NCBI GenBank assembly: GCA_036873755.1 | Contig: JAVTVY010017271.1 | Span: 372,001-436,000, forward strand | Direction: 5' to 3' | Source: Hanleya hanleyi | Lineage: Eukaryota; Mollusca; Polyplacophora; Lepidopleurida; Hanleyidae | Length of the DNA: 64,000 nt | Part shown: one piece after another, positions 44,057-56,330 of the stretch | Layout of the letters: each line of letters opens with the position of its first letter | Numbering within the stretch: the stretch's first letter is position 1 | Position numbers and translations under genes: made by a program | The notes under the pieces: model-generated | Told to the model about the DNA's origin: nothing | Databases searched by the model: none | The model's input: only the letters and a program-made list of their open reading frames with translations

Positions 44057-45150
44057 TACCCCTCTGCCAAATTTTGGCCGAAGGGTATTGTCGTTGTCAT
44101 GTACATCCGTCCATCTGTCCGTCGTACCATTCGTCTGTCTGTCATGGCTCTCTCATTACCGGTACCAAGATATCTTTAGAATGACTTACCCTAGGTACAC
44201 CGAACTGGCAGTGTACATCTAAATGCTTGTGACACAGAACCCTTTTGAATCTGTACCCAATTGGGTGGAAACTAATTGGTAGCCATCTTTAATTTATGCG
44301 AAACCATTACTCTTGTGTATCTCGGATACCATTTCGCTGTTCAGTGTGAAACTTGGTATAGATCAGAGACACATCAAGAAAGTTTTAAGGATTGACCAAA
44401 CCAGTTTCCCTGATTGGGTGGCAACCTTGGCAGCCATCTATAATTCATGCAAAATGATGTACCGGTATATCTCTGATACCATTCAAGTGATCTATACGAA
44501 ACTTGGTATACAGCATCAATGTATCAAGAGACTTGCAATGAATAATCACATCAGTTCCATAACTACTTAAAATGAATGACAGAACTGGTTTCTCTGATTG
44601 GGCTGAAATCTTGGCGACCATTTTTAATTTATGCAAAATCAGTAATTATCTATATCTTTGAATATGTTCAAGTGTTCAACATGAAACTTGGTAAACATCA
44701 TCAATGCATCAAGACACTTACAACGAATGACAGAACTGGTTTCTCTGATTGGGCAAAAATGTACTTGACGATTTTTAATTTATTCGAAATCAGTATCTCT
44801 GATATACCCTTTTAGTGATTCATATGAAACTATACATCATCGATACATCAAGAAAACTACAATTAATGACAACCAGTTTCTCTGATTAGGTGGAAAACTT
44901 GATTGTCATCATTAAATTATGCAAAATGTATATTTACTGTTCCAAGTGTTCAGTATGATACTTGGTATACATCATCGATACATCAAGAGACAAGTAATGA
45001 TTGGACGGAAACCTTGGGTGGCATTTCTGATTGCAAAATTTTTTATAATCTTTATATTTTTCACTTGACTGCTTGGTGTTCCTGATGTCTTCAAAGTAGT
45101 AAGGTTCCAGCGGCTGATGCCCAGACCCGAGGGGTTTTCAGATGCGGCGG
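44057..45150 (+). mobile_element. Helentron-like element, TACCCC family, copy 2
   Basis: 5' hairpin TACCCCTCTGCCAAA ... TTTGGCCGAAGGGTA (44057-44087, imperfect), TCCGTCCATCTGTCCGTC, then about five degenerate core units with ATATCTCTGATACCATTCAA and GAAACTTGGTATA at roughly 150-bp spacing. The 3' side has CCCGAGGGGTTTTCAGATGC, parallel to GCCGAGGGGTTTCGATAGC at the end of 19237-19958. The core sequence differs strongly between the copies while the ends agree. Confidence 0.72.
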
Positions 45151-45639
45151 GGGGGTGGATGCCTGCTGGTTTTTTGCTCCTATCTCCGGAACGACAAAAA
45201 ATGTCGAGCTGAAACTCCGTGACCTTTTAGATTATCATATTGGGGTCATTTTGAGCCTATTTGCATGGCACGAGCAGAGAATCATGGGTAAATTCAAAAT
45301 GGCGGCCATGTGGGGTACCAGAAAATTGATGTTTTCTTCATATTTCTTCAAAATTTTGCTTTTCTGTATGGAAAAGTGGGTAAAACCTATTTTATTTCAT
45401 ATTAGATTATTATTAACTAATTTACATGTATAATGCAGTTTTGCGAAGAAAAAACGAAAATAAAAAAAAATTGAAAATTCCGGCCGAAAAATCGCCTAAA
45501 AATGCTCTTTTTGAAAATGACATCAGTGATAATCGTCATATGATATGACTGAAAAATTGTTGGAAAGCAAAATTTGAATCCTACTCTCTCACTCACCCTG
45601 TTGTGACCCCGGGATTTGGTGTCTGTTTTGTCCAATATT
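45151..45639. other. Unique AT-rich sequence
   Basis: No gene recognised. The 92-codon frame (45155-45433) has no domain. Confidence 0.4.
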
Positions 45640-46320
45640 TTGCATTAAGGACTGTTTCTCTGGAGATAATATCCACATTCCTCCAAATTTGGTGTATTTC
45701 ACAGCATGACACAAGGGGTTACAGAATCATTGAATTATGCATATATTAATTAGGTGTAGTACGTGTAATTAGACAAACTATCCTTAAGTGGGCTATATCC
45801 TGAGTTAAGAACTGTTTCTTTGCAGATAATAACTTGATTTCTTCCAAACTTGGCATACATGTTGTCTAGCATGGCCCAAGAGGATGTAAAAGATTTTTTA
45901 CATTCAGAGCATCTTAATTATATAATTAGTCTGAAATGTCCACTTTCGTTAGTTGTTTTTATCCCTTGGACAAAAAAAAAACATCAAAAAACATTGCCAT
46001 CAAGTACATCCGTCTGCATGTATGTACATGAGCGAGTGCAAAATGGTTCCACTACTAAATCCCAAATTTGGTATGCTTACTTACTTAGTCAAGAGCCAGA
46101 AGCCTATTGAAAATGAACTTGTTTGAATAATTCAATGGTTGCTATGGCAACATAATAATTTTGTTTGTATGATAAATTCATTTTACATTTTTTTTTATCT
46201 TATTCAGTCCATCAGTCAAGATTCCTCCCAAATTTGATTGGCAAACTTGTTATTTTGTTCGTTCTGAAGAGTGGTGTTTACGTAATAATTCTCTGCATAT
46301 CAACTTAATTAGGTCTTAAT
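45640..46320 (+). repeat. Outer degenerate core array F, left part (right part 50011-50290)
   Basis: Units with AAGGACTGTTTCTCTGGAGA and CCAAATTTGGTGTATTTCAC recur about 158 bp apart (45646, 45804). Related units (TTGAAGACCGTTTCTTGGGA, GCCAAACTTGGAATACACA) reappear at 50011-50290. Element B (46321 to about 50010) therefore sits inside this older array. Confidence 0.6.
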
Positions 46321-49300
46321 TATGTCTCCCCCAACTATGTTGGGGGGAGACATCTAGTGTTTGTGCTGTCTGTCTGTCTGTCTGGATGGATGGATGGATG
46401 TCTGTCTGTCTCTCTGGATGGATGTCTGTCCGTCCCCTTGCCTTGTCTGCAAGATATCTTGAGAACTACTGGATGGAATTTCACCAAACTTGGATGGAAG
46501 CTTCATTGGGATAGCCCCCTCATTTGATTAGGTTTTGGTGTATGTGCGTGCATTCATCCGTGTCCGGTGTCCGTCCGTCCATCTACTTGTACATGTATAT
46601 ACAGGGCTTGTCTGCAAGATATCGGGAGAACTACTGGATGGAATTTCACCAAACTTGTATGGAAGCTTCATTGGGATAGCCCCCTCATTATGCCCCCCCT
46701 CTAACTAGAGGGGGGGCATATAGCGATCGCTTTGTCCGTCCGTCTGTCCGTCTGTCCGTCTGTCCGTCTGTCCATCTGTCTGTCCGTCTGTCCGTCCGAA
46801 TTTCTTGTCCGGGCAATATCTCGGTTAATATTTGATGGACCGGATCGAAACTTGCGTGGAATGTGGCCAGTGGCTCGTAGTTGTGCAGCGTGGAGTTTTT
46901 TCCGAGTTCCGGTATAATTTTCAAGAGTTATGGCCCGTTTTCTGAAATCTCTGTGAATGGGACTTGTCCGGGCTGGATCTTGGTTAATATTGTATGGATA
47001 AGTATGAAATTTGCATGATATGTGGTCAATGACCCACAGTTGTGCAGCGTAAAGTTTCTCCACGTTTCGCTTATATTTTCAAGAGTTATGGCCCTTTGTT
47101 TCTGAATTCTCCATGAATTGGGACTTGTCCGGGCTGGATCTCGGTTAATATTGTATGGACAATTATGAAATTTGCAGGATGTGTGGTCAGTGCCCTATAG
47201 TTGTGCAGCGTGAAATTTTTCCGCGTTTCGCATATATTTTCAAGAGTTATGGCCCTTTTTTCTTCAAATCTTTGTGAATTGAAACTTGTCCGGGCTGGAT
47301 CTCGGTGAATATTGTATGAACAATTATGAAATTTGCAGGATATGTGATCAGTGCCCTGTAGTTGTGCAGCGTGAAGTTTCTCCGCGTTTCGCATATATTT
47401 TCAAGAGTTATGGCCCTTTTTTCTTCAAATCTTTGTGAATTGGAACTTGTCCGGGCTGGATCTCGGTGAATATTGTATGAACAATTATGAAATTTGCAGG
47501 ATATGTGATCAGTGCCCTGTAGTTCTGCAGCGTGAAGTTTCTCCACATTTAGCCTATATTTTCAAGAGTTATGGCCCTTTTTTCTTCAAATCTTTGTGAA
47601 TTGGGATTTGTAGGGCTGGATCTCGGTTAATATTGCATGAACAAGTATGAAATAGGCATGATATGTGATCAGTGACCCATAGGTGTGTAGCGTGAAGTTT
47701 CTCTGTTTTCGGTTATATTTTCAAGAGTTATGGCCCTTTGTTTAAACCTAAGTGAATGGGATATATTTATTTGTCCAAGCTGGATCTCAGTCCATAACTG
47801 ATTTGAACCAGGAAAATAGCTATATTATATGTTATTCTACATTCCAAAGCAGACAACATAGGTCCTGAAGTATGAAATTGCCCCAAAAACAGTGAATTGG
47901 GTACAAAATTCACTGATCGCTTTATAATTTCACCACAATATACTCCCAAGGAATGTAGGTCTCATAACCAGGTCATATTTTCGGATTTGGCGAAAGCCCT
48001 GGCGACCATCTTGCATCGAAGCATCGTATTATCACTTGTTGCTTGATATTTGGAATATGTATTATGTGAGACATGGCAAAAAAGTGACTGAAACAGAATT
48101 GTTATAATTATCCAAATTAGGCCTCCACCAACCAATAAAGAACAGAACAATGGCGGGGGCAGTGTCGGATTAAAGTGGAAGGGGGGGGGCATACAATTGA
48201 GCAATCTCTGATTGCTTCCTTCCTGTGTTTGATTAGGTTTTGGTGTATGTGCGTGCATTCATCCGTGTCCGGTGTCCGTCCGTCCGTCCATCTACTTGCA
48301 CATGTATATACAGGGCTTGTCTGCAAGATATCTGGAGAACTACTGGATGGAATTTCACCAAACTTGGATGGAAACTTCATTGGGATAGCCCCCTCATTTG
48401 ATTAGGTTTTGGGGGTATGTGCGTGCATTCATCCGTGTCCGGTGTCTGTCCGTCCGTCCATCTACTTGTACATGTATATACAGGCCTTGTCTGCAAGATA
48501 TCTTGAGAACTACTGGACAGAATTTCACCCCACTTGGATGGAAGCTTCAGTGGGATAGCCCCCTCATTTGATTAGGTTTTGGTTTGTGTGTCTGCATTCA
48601 TCCATGTCCGGTGTCCGTCCGTCCTTCCATCTACTTGTACATGTATATACAGGGCTTGTCTGCAAGATATCTGGAGAACTACTGGATGGAATTTCACCAA
48701 ACTTGGATGGAAGCTTCATTGGGATAGCCCCCTCATTTGATTAGGTTTTGGTGTATGTGCGTGCATTCATCCGTGTCCGGTGTCCGTCCGTCCGTCCATC
48801 TACTTGTACATGTATATACAGGGCTTGTCTGCAAGATATCGGGAGAACTACTGGATGGAATTTCACCAAACTTGTATGGAAGCTTCATTGGGATAGCCCC
48901 CTCATTTGATTAAGTTTTGGTGTATGTGCGTGCATTCATCCGTGTCCGGTGTCCGTCCGTCCGTCCATCTACTTGCACATGTATATACAGGGCTTGTCTG
49001 CAAGATATCTGGAGAACTACTGGATGGAATTTCACCAAACTTGGATGGAAGCTTCATTGGGATAGCCCCTCATTTGATTAGGTTTTGGTGTATGTGCGTG
49101 CATTCATCCGTGTCCGGTGTCTGTCCGTCCGTCCATCTACTTGTACATGTATATACAGGCCTTGTCTGCAAGATATCTTGAGAACTACTGGACAGAATTT
49201 CATCCCACTTGGATGGAAGCTTCAGTGGGATAGCCCCCTCATTTGATTAGGTTTTGGTTTGTGTGTCTGCATTCATCCATGTCCGGTGTCCGTCCGTCCG

Positions 49301-50010
49301 TCCATCTACTTGTACATGTATATACAGGGCTTGTCTGCAAGATATCTGGAGAACTACTGGACAGAATTTCACCAAACTTGGATGAAAGCTTCATTGGGAT
49401 AGCCCCCTCATTTGATTAGGTTTTGGTGTGTGTGCATGCGTTCATCCGTGTTCGGTATCCGTCCGTCCGTCCGTCCATCTACTTGTACATGTATATACAG
49501 GGCTTGTCTGCAAGATATCTGGAGAACTACTGGATGGAATTTCACCAAACTTGGATAGAAGCTTCACTGGGATAGCCCCCTCATTTGATTAGGTTTTGGT
49601 GTGTGTGCGTGCATTCATCCGTGTCCGTCCGTCCGTCCGTCCGTCCGTCCATCTACTTGTACATGTATATACAGGCCTTGTCTGCAAGATATCTTGAGAA
49701 CTACTGGACGGAATTTCACCCCACTTGGATGGAAGCTTCAGTGGGATAGCCCCCTCACTTGCATGCATCCGTGTCCGGTGTCTGTCCATCCGTTCATCTA
49801 CTTGTATCGCTTCTTTGTAATTAATATTTTTAGATATGCAGCTTTGTTTAAGATACTTATTGCATTCATTTTATAGCACTTTCCCTTAAATAATGTGCCC
49901 ATTCAAGGCAGGGTGGAAGGATGGGGGAGACGTATGTTTTTGTTAAAAAAACAACCAGCATAGGCTTCATGCCAGAGCGGCAACTCAAGGGTCAAAGCGG
50001 AACCTCTAGT
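46321..50010 (+). mobile_element. Helentron-like element B with ~170-bp core array
   Basis: 5' hairpin TATGTCTCCCCCAAC / GTTGGGGGGAGACAT (46321-46335 and 46339-46353), GTCT/GGAT microsatellites, then about ten core units of about 170 bp with AAGATATCTGGAGAACTACT, GGATGGAATTTCACCAAACT and ATAGCCCCCTCATTTGATTA. TCCGTCCG occurs inside every unit. Near the 3' end, ATGGGGGAGACGTATG (49921-49936) is the subterminal inverse of the start. The exact 3' end is uncertain (about 50010). Element A copy 2 is inserted in its second core unit. Frames in the array are artefacts. Confidence 0.8.
46689..48228 (+). mobile_element. Helentron-like element A, copy 2, nested in element B
   Basis: Same structure as 23163-24546: 5' hairpin TATGCCCCCCCTCT / AGAGGGGGGGCATA, seven or so core units (two or so more than copy 1), the same unique right part, subterminal GGGGGGGGGCATA, stem-loop AGCAATC-TCT-GATTGCT (48200-48216), and CTTCCTGTG. 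The empty site is readable from other units of element B: CCCCTCAT|TTGATTAGG. The insertion split this between T residues with no duplication and no loss. Confidence 0.9.
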
Positions 50011-50290
50011 TATGGCTGTTGCTTTGGAAATAATTCCCCATTTTCTGCCAAACTTGGAATACACATTATTCAGATAGCCTGAGGTGAATACAGTCAGTGT
50101 ATTAAGGAATCATTGCCTTTGACGCTTGTTAAGTTTGTCTTATTTAGCTAATTTTTCAGAAATTTCCAGTATCTTATATTGAAGACCGTTTCTTGGGAAA
50201 TATGTGTAATGTCCCTATTCCTCTCAAATTGAGTGTACATGTGCATTGCCCAGCATGGCCTGGACAACCCAGATATTAACATGGTGGCTC

Positions 50291-50584
50291 CTCAAATAAT
50301 TATATTATCAGTAGACCTGCTCGTTAGTTTTACCGATCTGATTGTGATCAGTGTGAGTCACTGGTCTGGTAAACTGTCTAGTATTGTTACCATATCTCAG
50401 GTTTCGCCGTTTGATTGGTTAACTGATTCCTTTCCAGTGTCAATGAAGTCACACAAGTTGTTTCATGAACTGGACATGAGGTGTAATTTTTGTGATCCTC
50501 TTATCTGCAAGTAGTATAGAAAGCAAGATTGACACCGGTGAGGTGGTGGAATTGATCATGCAAGACCAATCAAAGTATGGCAGA
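50291..50584. other. Unique sequence
   Basis: Nothing recognised. Confidence 0.4.
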
Positions 50585-52086
50585 TCTGGGGATAGCAGCA
50601 ACCATCCCACTAAATATCTGTAGATCCTCTGAGAATGGTCTGCATGTGACGAGAACTTTTCCATTATGATGTGCAGATCATTCAAGAATGGTCTTGGGAT
50701 GGCAGAACTCCAAGAATTGTCTGAGAATTCTGACAGAATCTGTTCCTCTACGTATTCTTTGTAGATTCTCCAAGAATTGTCTGGGGATGGCAGCAACTTT
50801 TCCACTATTCTTTTTAGTTCTCCAAGAATGATCTCGGGATGACAACAACTTTTCCACTATTCTCTGCAGATTCTCCAAGAATGGTCTGAGGATGACAACA
50901 ACTTTTCCATTATTCTCTGTAGATTCTCCAAGAATGGTCTGAGGATGACAACAACTTTTCTACTATTCTCTGTAGATTCTCCAAGAATGGTCTGAGGATG
51001 ACAAGAACTTTTCCACTATTCTCTGCAAATCTTTCAAGAATGGTCAGATGGCAGGAACTTTTCCATTATTCTCTTCAGATCCTCCAAGAATGGTCTGACG
51101 ATGGCAGGAACTTTGTCACTATTCTCTGCAGATCCTCCAAGAATGATCTGGGAATGGCTGCAAGATGTCATCATCTTCTTGACTATTCTCTGCAAATCCT
51201 CATGAATGGTCTGGGGATCATGGCAGCAACTTTTTGACTATTCTCTACAGATTGTCTAAGAATGGTGCAGGGATGAACAAATTTTCCACTATTCCCTGCA
51301 GATCTTTCAAGAAAGGTCTGGGGATGACAACAACTTTTCCACTATTCTCTGCAGATTCTCCAAGAGTGGTCTACGTATGGCAGCAACATTTTGACTATTC
51401 TCTACAGATCCTCCATCTGAGGATGGCAACAACTTTCCATTATTCCCTACAGATCCTCCAAGAATGGTCTGGGAATGGCAAGAACATTTTTTACTATTCT
51501 CTGCAGATTCTCCAAGAATGGTCTGAGGATAGCAGCAAGTTTTCCACTATTCTCTGTAGATCCCACAAGAATGGTCTGGGGATGGCAGCAACTTTTCCAC
51601 TATTCCCTACAGATCCTCCAAGAATGGTCTGGGGATGGCAGCAACTTTTCCACTATTCCCTACAGATCCTCCAAGAATGGTCTGGAGATGGCAGCAATTT
51701 TCCACTATTCCCTACAGATTCTCCAAGAATGGTCTGGGGATGATAGCAACATTTCCACTATTCCCTACAGATCCTCCAAGAATGGCCTGGGGATGGCAGG
51801 AACTTTTGCCACTATTCTTTGCAGATCTTCCAAGAATGGTCTGGGGATCTAACTCGTCCATTATTCTAACTTTTCCACCATCCTCTGCAGATCCTCCAAG
51901 ATTGGTCTGGGCATGGCAGCAACTTTTTCACTATTCCCTGCAGACCTTTCAAGAATTTTTGGAAGATGACAGGATGATTCCTTCAAGAATGATCTCAGGA
52001 TGATGTAATCTTTTTACATTTCCTGATCCCACAAGAATGGTTGGAGAATTTCAGAAACTCTTACATTATTCTTTGCAGACCAGTAA
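50585..52086. repeat. 53-bp minisatellite, ~27 units
   Basis: Units follow CCAAGAATGGTCTGGGGATG, GCAGCAACTTTTCCACTATT and CCCTACAGATCCT. Units are most uniform at about 51540-51800 and decay towards both edges, with partial deletions (for example near 51395-51420). The period is not a codon multiple, so reading frames rotate; frames of 79-169 codons are artefacts. Confidence 0.92.
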
Positions 52087-52227
52087 ATAGATTTGAAGTC
52101 AATGAATATTTCTCCTGACTTATTCACAATGGTTCCTACTCAGTTTTGACACAGAAGCAGCATTAGGGAGTGGATGCAGATGCAGGGATGCGATGCATGT
52201 GCGAAAACTGTATCCATACGCTTTCAA

Positions 52228-52534
52228 CCCTTTGAACCCGAGATTTTCCACGTCAACACCTGACCCTGATCTCTACGCTAAAATAGGGATATAAGCGACA
52301 ATTTTGTCATATGCGTAATCTAAACAGCTTTGCTCACCCCCTTGGGACTCACACCCTGGCAAAGGATCCTTTTTGGACGTGGGCGACCAAACTAAAACAG
52401 TGGAGCGGATACGACTTAAAACGTTGTCTGATTGGCTGAATAGTCGGTTCCGATGTCAGAAGCCGCTAAAGCGGCCTCTCGGGTATATACATTATGTGAA
52501 TAGGCCGCTAAACCGGCTTCTAGGGTCCAAAGGG
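52228..52534. mobile_element. piggyBac-type MITE
   Basis: Ends CCCTTTGAACCC (left) and GGGTCCAAAGGG (right, inverted). TTAA is intact on the right (52535-52538) and mutated to CAAC on the left (52224-52227 region). An inner inverted pair, GAAGCCGCTAAAGCGGCCT versus AGGCCGCTAAACCGGCTTC, lies in the right half. TTAACCCTTTG-type termini are characteristic of piggyBac. Confidence 0.72.
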
Positions 52535-52539
52535 TTAAG

Positions 52540-54837
52540 TAATAAGTTTGAAATATTTACTTGTAATTGCTACATATGCATTATTATATGCATCAAACAG
52601 CATGGATAGGAAATTCAACATCAACATCAACATTTTGGTGGAAACTCATTTTGAAGAATGATGGAATTATTATGTTGTTTTTGACAGGCCTACCTATCGA
52701 AAGGTTCATTATTGTGAGTTTCTTTTTATAAAGAGGGGAAAAATTCAAATTATTTATGAGTTTTCCGCTGGGTCTCCGAGAGACGTGAGAGAGACATTTG
52801 CCTTGGTCGAGTAACGGACAGCGAGCTGAAATTATTCATCGTGCAGGTTGATAGTTGTCATATGTCTGCAGCATGCTCTCATTAAAAATTAAGTTCAAAC
52901 TTTTAAGCAGTCAGATTTGATGACGCCTTGGCTGTCAAGGATTCCCAGTGTCGTTTAGTGGACGTTGAGAAATGAGGTCGCACCAGGGTGAGAAGTTATA
53001 GTTGGTTGAGTTTCATAAGCGGTGATTGATAGCACCCACTGCTCCCTGATGTTCATAACTGTTCCACTGGCTTGTGTTTCTCCGCATGGCAAATGTTGCA
53101 TAATTTTGCCGCGGCTACCATATGTATGTGTGTTTGTGGCACATGTGGGATAATGGCCCCGAAAATGCCTAAAACTGCCAGATGATATAAAACTTGATGC
53201 TCTCCAAAGCTGGCTGATATTTCCCCATTACACGAACATGTGCAAGCACTCATCACTACAGAGTCCAAATGGAGGTGACACTTAGCAGCCCCATTCACCA
53301 AAATACTCCCCTTGAGCTTTAGTTTGAGTCAGTTCAGCCTTGAAGTTAGCTCGGTGGGGTCATTCAAAACAGATATATTCTGAGTTTTTGAGGAATTCTA
53401 GCATCTACTGGATCATATTTGCCGACAGCATATAATAAATTGTGATAACAGTTTCAAGGTATATATACATCCCTCTGGCGGTAAATGTGATGTTATGTAT
53501 ATCTGGACCCGTGGCCTTTTACCAATTTATATTTTATAGTGATTTCTGAATATTGAATTGTTCGGAAGAGAAAACCATGTTATTACCTACTCTATTTACA
53601 TGTTAAAATGGGAATCCTCAGTTTCAAATTCAACACAGTCACTCTGTGATGCAACGAGATCCCTTTGGCAGTCACCCAAACTTTGAGCCTCCTGATTTCC
53701 GTGAAATAAATTCATTTCTAGAACATCAATCATTATAACTGAAAATGCATACAGCGCTAATAAACTGGGCAATATGATAGGCCTGTCTTTAGACCCTAAG
53801 GTTCAACCGGCATGGGAAGATACACCTAATCAAGTGAAATTTATATCTGAAGAGGTTAAATTCTGCCTACAATTTGTCTTGTAGGTTTAAAGGGTTATCA
53901 GAAATGGGGATAACTCGGTTGACTTTTTCTATCACCCATACTTCACGGCTTCCAGATTGACATCAAAATCTGAGAGTGCTATTCTCCTCTCAGCAAATGG
54001 TTTCGGTCACTGTGACCAGTTGGAAGCGAGAGTCCTGTAGTAAAACAAAATATTTGTTAGCTTTATAAGCTGTTAACTGCACATACGGTTGAGTATGGAA
54101 TGAAGAAGGTGGTGTCGGGTTCTCTTCCAAGGAGATGTTGACAGTTTCAAACTAATGGTATTACAGCTAAACACATCAATTCTGCCCGTCTTTCAGTAGA
54201 TCTTTTAACATCTGGAATCGGACATTTTATTTATTATGACATAGCGAGATATTAAAACAGATCTGCATTTATCAGTATTCGTCACACTACATAGTCTCAA
54301 GTTACGCCTTTACGCCAATTCTGGGATAAATATTATGGTACTGAACTGTGTCATCAGTTGAATCCTCAGGCTGGTCACAACACAGCCATATCGTGTTGAA
54401 ATATCCTGATTCATTAATCAAAGAGTAGTCATAAAGTATATAATGTGTACCAGAATTACTACCATATACTCAGGGCTTGTCCACGGTTTGGATTGGATTG
54501 GATTTGGGCACTCCATTGTGGTACCATTGGCACCATGCATGCATGACCTGTTTGTAAGACCAGAGCCAATCAAGGTACAATGGAGTGTCAAAGTACAATG
54601 CAGGCCAGTAATAACTTGACATTGAAAAGCATCGGGGGAAAAATGCAACAAAAAGTTGGAGTGCACACTGGTTGGTGATAGTCACGTTCTGCACATGCTA
54701 AAAGAAAAATAATATGGAAGGGACAAAATGAATTCTGTATGGACAGAATTTATTAATGTGTAGAAATTTGTGTTACCGGGAACAATGAAAAAACCTGTCA
54801 GCCCTAGAAAGTCATTATCCTCATCATCTGAAGGGCT
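52540..54837. other. Unique region with candidate conserved noncoding DNA
   Basis: 52730-53060 contains ATTTATGAG, GGTTGATAGTTGTCA, TTTGATGACGCC and GGTGATTGATAG in complex, non-repetitive sequence resembling homeodomain/Hox-type enhancer words. 53060-54837 contains no recognised repeat or exon; minus frames at 53053-53301 and 54418-54694 have no domain. Confidence 0.3.
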
Positions 54838-55179
54838 GGAAGGGGACTAGAGTATTTCTGTCATGCTGTCCATCTGACTTCATTTCCGGACAGTAACTTT
54901 CTGCAAAGAAAATGTTTTCTTTCAAATTTGGTATAAGGGGACCTCAAGATCTTGCTTGAGAATGCTTTTTCATGCTGATCCGGCAATAGGTGATGTTGGG
55001 TGGGGGGAGGGGTTCAATTTGTGGATACCTTGTATCACAACCTCACTTGCAGTTGTTTCTCATGCCGATCCACCAGTAGGAGGCACCTAAACTTCATTTC
55101 CAGACAGTAACTTTTGTAAACTCTTAACAGATTCTTTCCAAATTAGGTATATTGGTACCTTGTCTCAAGGTCTCACTTG

Positions 55180-55212
<33 letters not shown>

Positions 55213-55275
55213 CTGATCCACATATAGGTATTGCCACCTTAAAAGAATTTTCCCAGACAACAACTTTTAAAGACT
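54838..55275 (+). repeat. Degenerate Helentron-type core array with T-run
   Basis: Three diverged units share TTCATTTCCGGACAGTAACT, CAAATTTGGTATAAGGG and ATGCTGATCC.GCAATAGG. A T-run of about 29 lies at 55181-55209. There is no terminal hairpin. Confidence 0.5.
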
Positions 55276-56112
55276 GGATTGATATTTTAATTATTAGTAG
55301 CAGTCTGAGAAACTGTAGACAAACATGAAAACTTTCAAATGTATAGTACTTAACAGCCAGTCTGCATTTTTGAAAAACATCAATGCACCCTCATAAAATA
55401 AAAGCACGATTATTAATCATGGATGATTCTCCAATCGTGCTTTCTTATTGTCCTGAAAAATGTTTTTTTTAGTGGGAGCAACCTAACTGGGATTAAACTT
55501 TGGACATTTTTTTTTTCGTGTTGAAAGTCGACTTATTTCTGGCCTATACTGTACATCAATCCATCCTACAAGAAATACATGTACACTGGAGTTGAAGTGA
55601 ATTCAGTGAATGAATAATTTGTTGTTTTCCAAAATAAAGTTCCGAAATTCTGTCCTACATGACAGCAGCATTTGCATGGTTTGGGCGATGTTTTTGTGAT
55701 TAAACTTTCAATGCTAGTTTAAAGACTTTCCAGGGAGGACGTTTTCATGCATCATTTATGATAGTACTGGAGCGAATAAATGAATCAACATAAGTTTTAG
55801 GTCTACATTTTTTTTGGAGATTATACAAAATCTGCTTCTTTTGATTGTTTTTGCGGGTGACTACACAAGTCTTGTGAGAAATTTGTATGTATATTCCTGA
55901 AGTTGTTGGGACAGTTACAATACCTGGGTGTATCAAGAAACTAACCTAAAGGTATTGAACTCTGCTAATACAATTAAATGCGAGTCTTTTATTCTTTGAT
56001 TGATAAGTACTCTCGCATGATGCTGAAGACGGGGAAAAATATTGATTGCACTGAATATGGTATACCCCTAATAATTCGATTACAGGACGTGAAATTTTGC
56101 ACTCTAAATTAA
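55276..56112. other. AT-rich unique sequence
   Basis: Nothing recognised. A short inverted pair (AAAGCACGATTATTAATC versus GATTCTCCAATCGTGCTTT) lies at about 55401-55443. Confidence 0.4.
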
Positions 56113-56330
56113 GGGGGTGATCAAAATATTAGAACAGGAAGTTGACAAAATGGTTCAAAATCATCCAGATAATCCAGCATTTCTTTGTTATTTCAATGAG
56201 TTTAGTGGGGATCAAGTTTATTCGAACAGGAAATTGACAAAATGGTTCAAAATCGTCCAGATAATCCAGCATTTCTTCGTTATGCAGTGATTTTAGAGGG
56301 TGATCAAATTTATTTGGACAGTTGATTGAA
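56113..56330. repeat. ~95-bp tandem duplication, 2.3 units
   Basis: GAACAGGAAGTTGACAAAAT, GGTTCAAAATCATCCAGATA and ATCCAGCATTTCTTTGTTAT recur with minor changes starting near 56130 and 56224, then a partial third copy. Confidence 0.88.

Noticed and set aside
51234..52003. Long overlapping frames (up to 169 codons) on the plus strand
   Set aside because: They lie wholly in the 53-bp minisatellite and change frame every unit.
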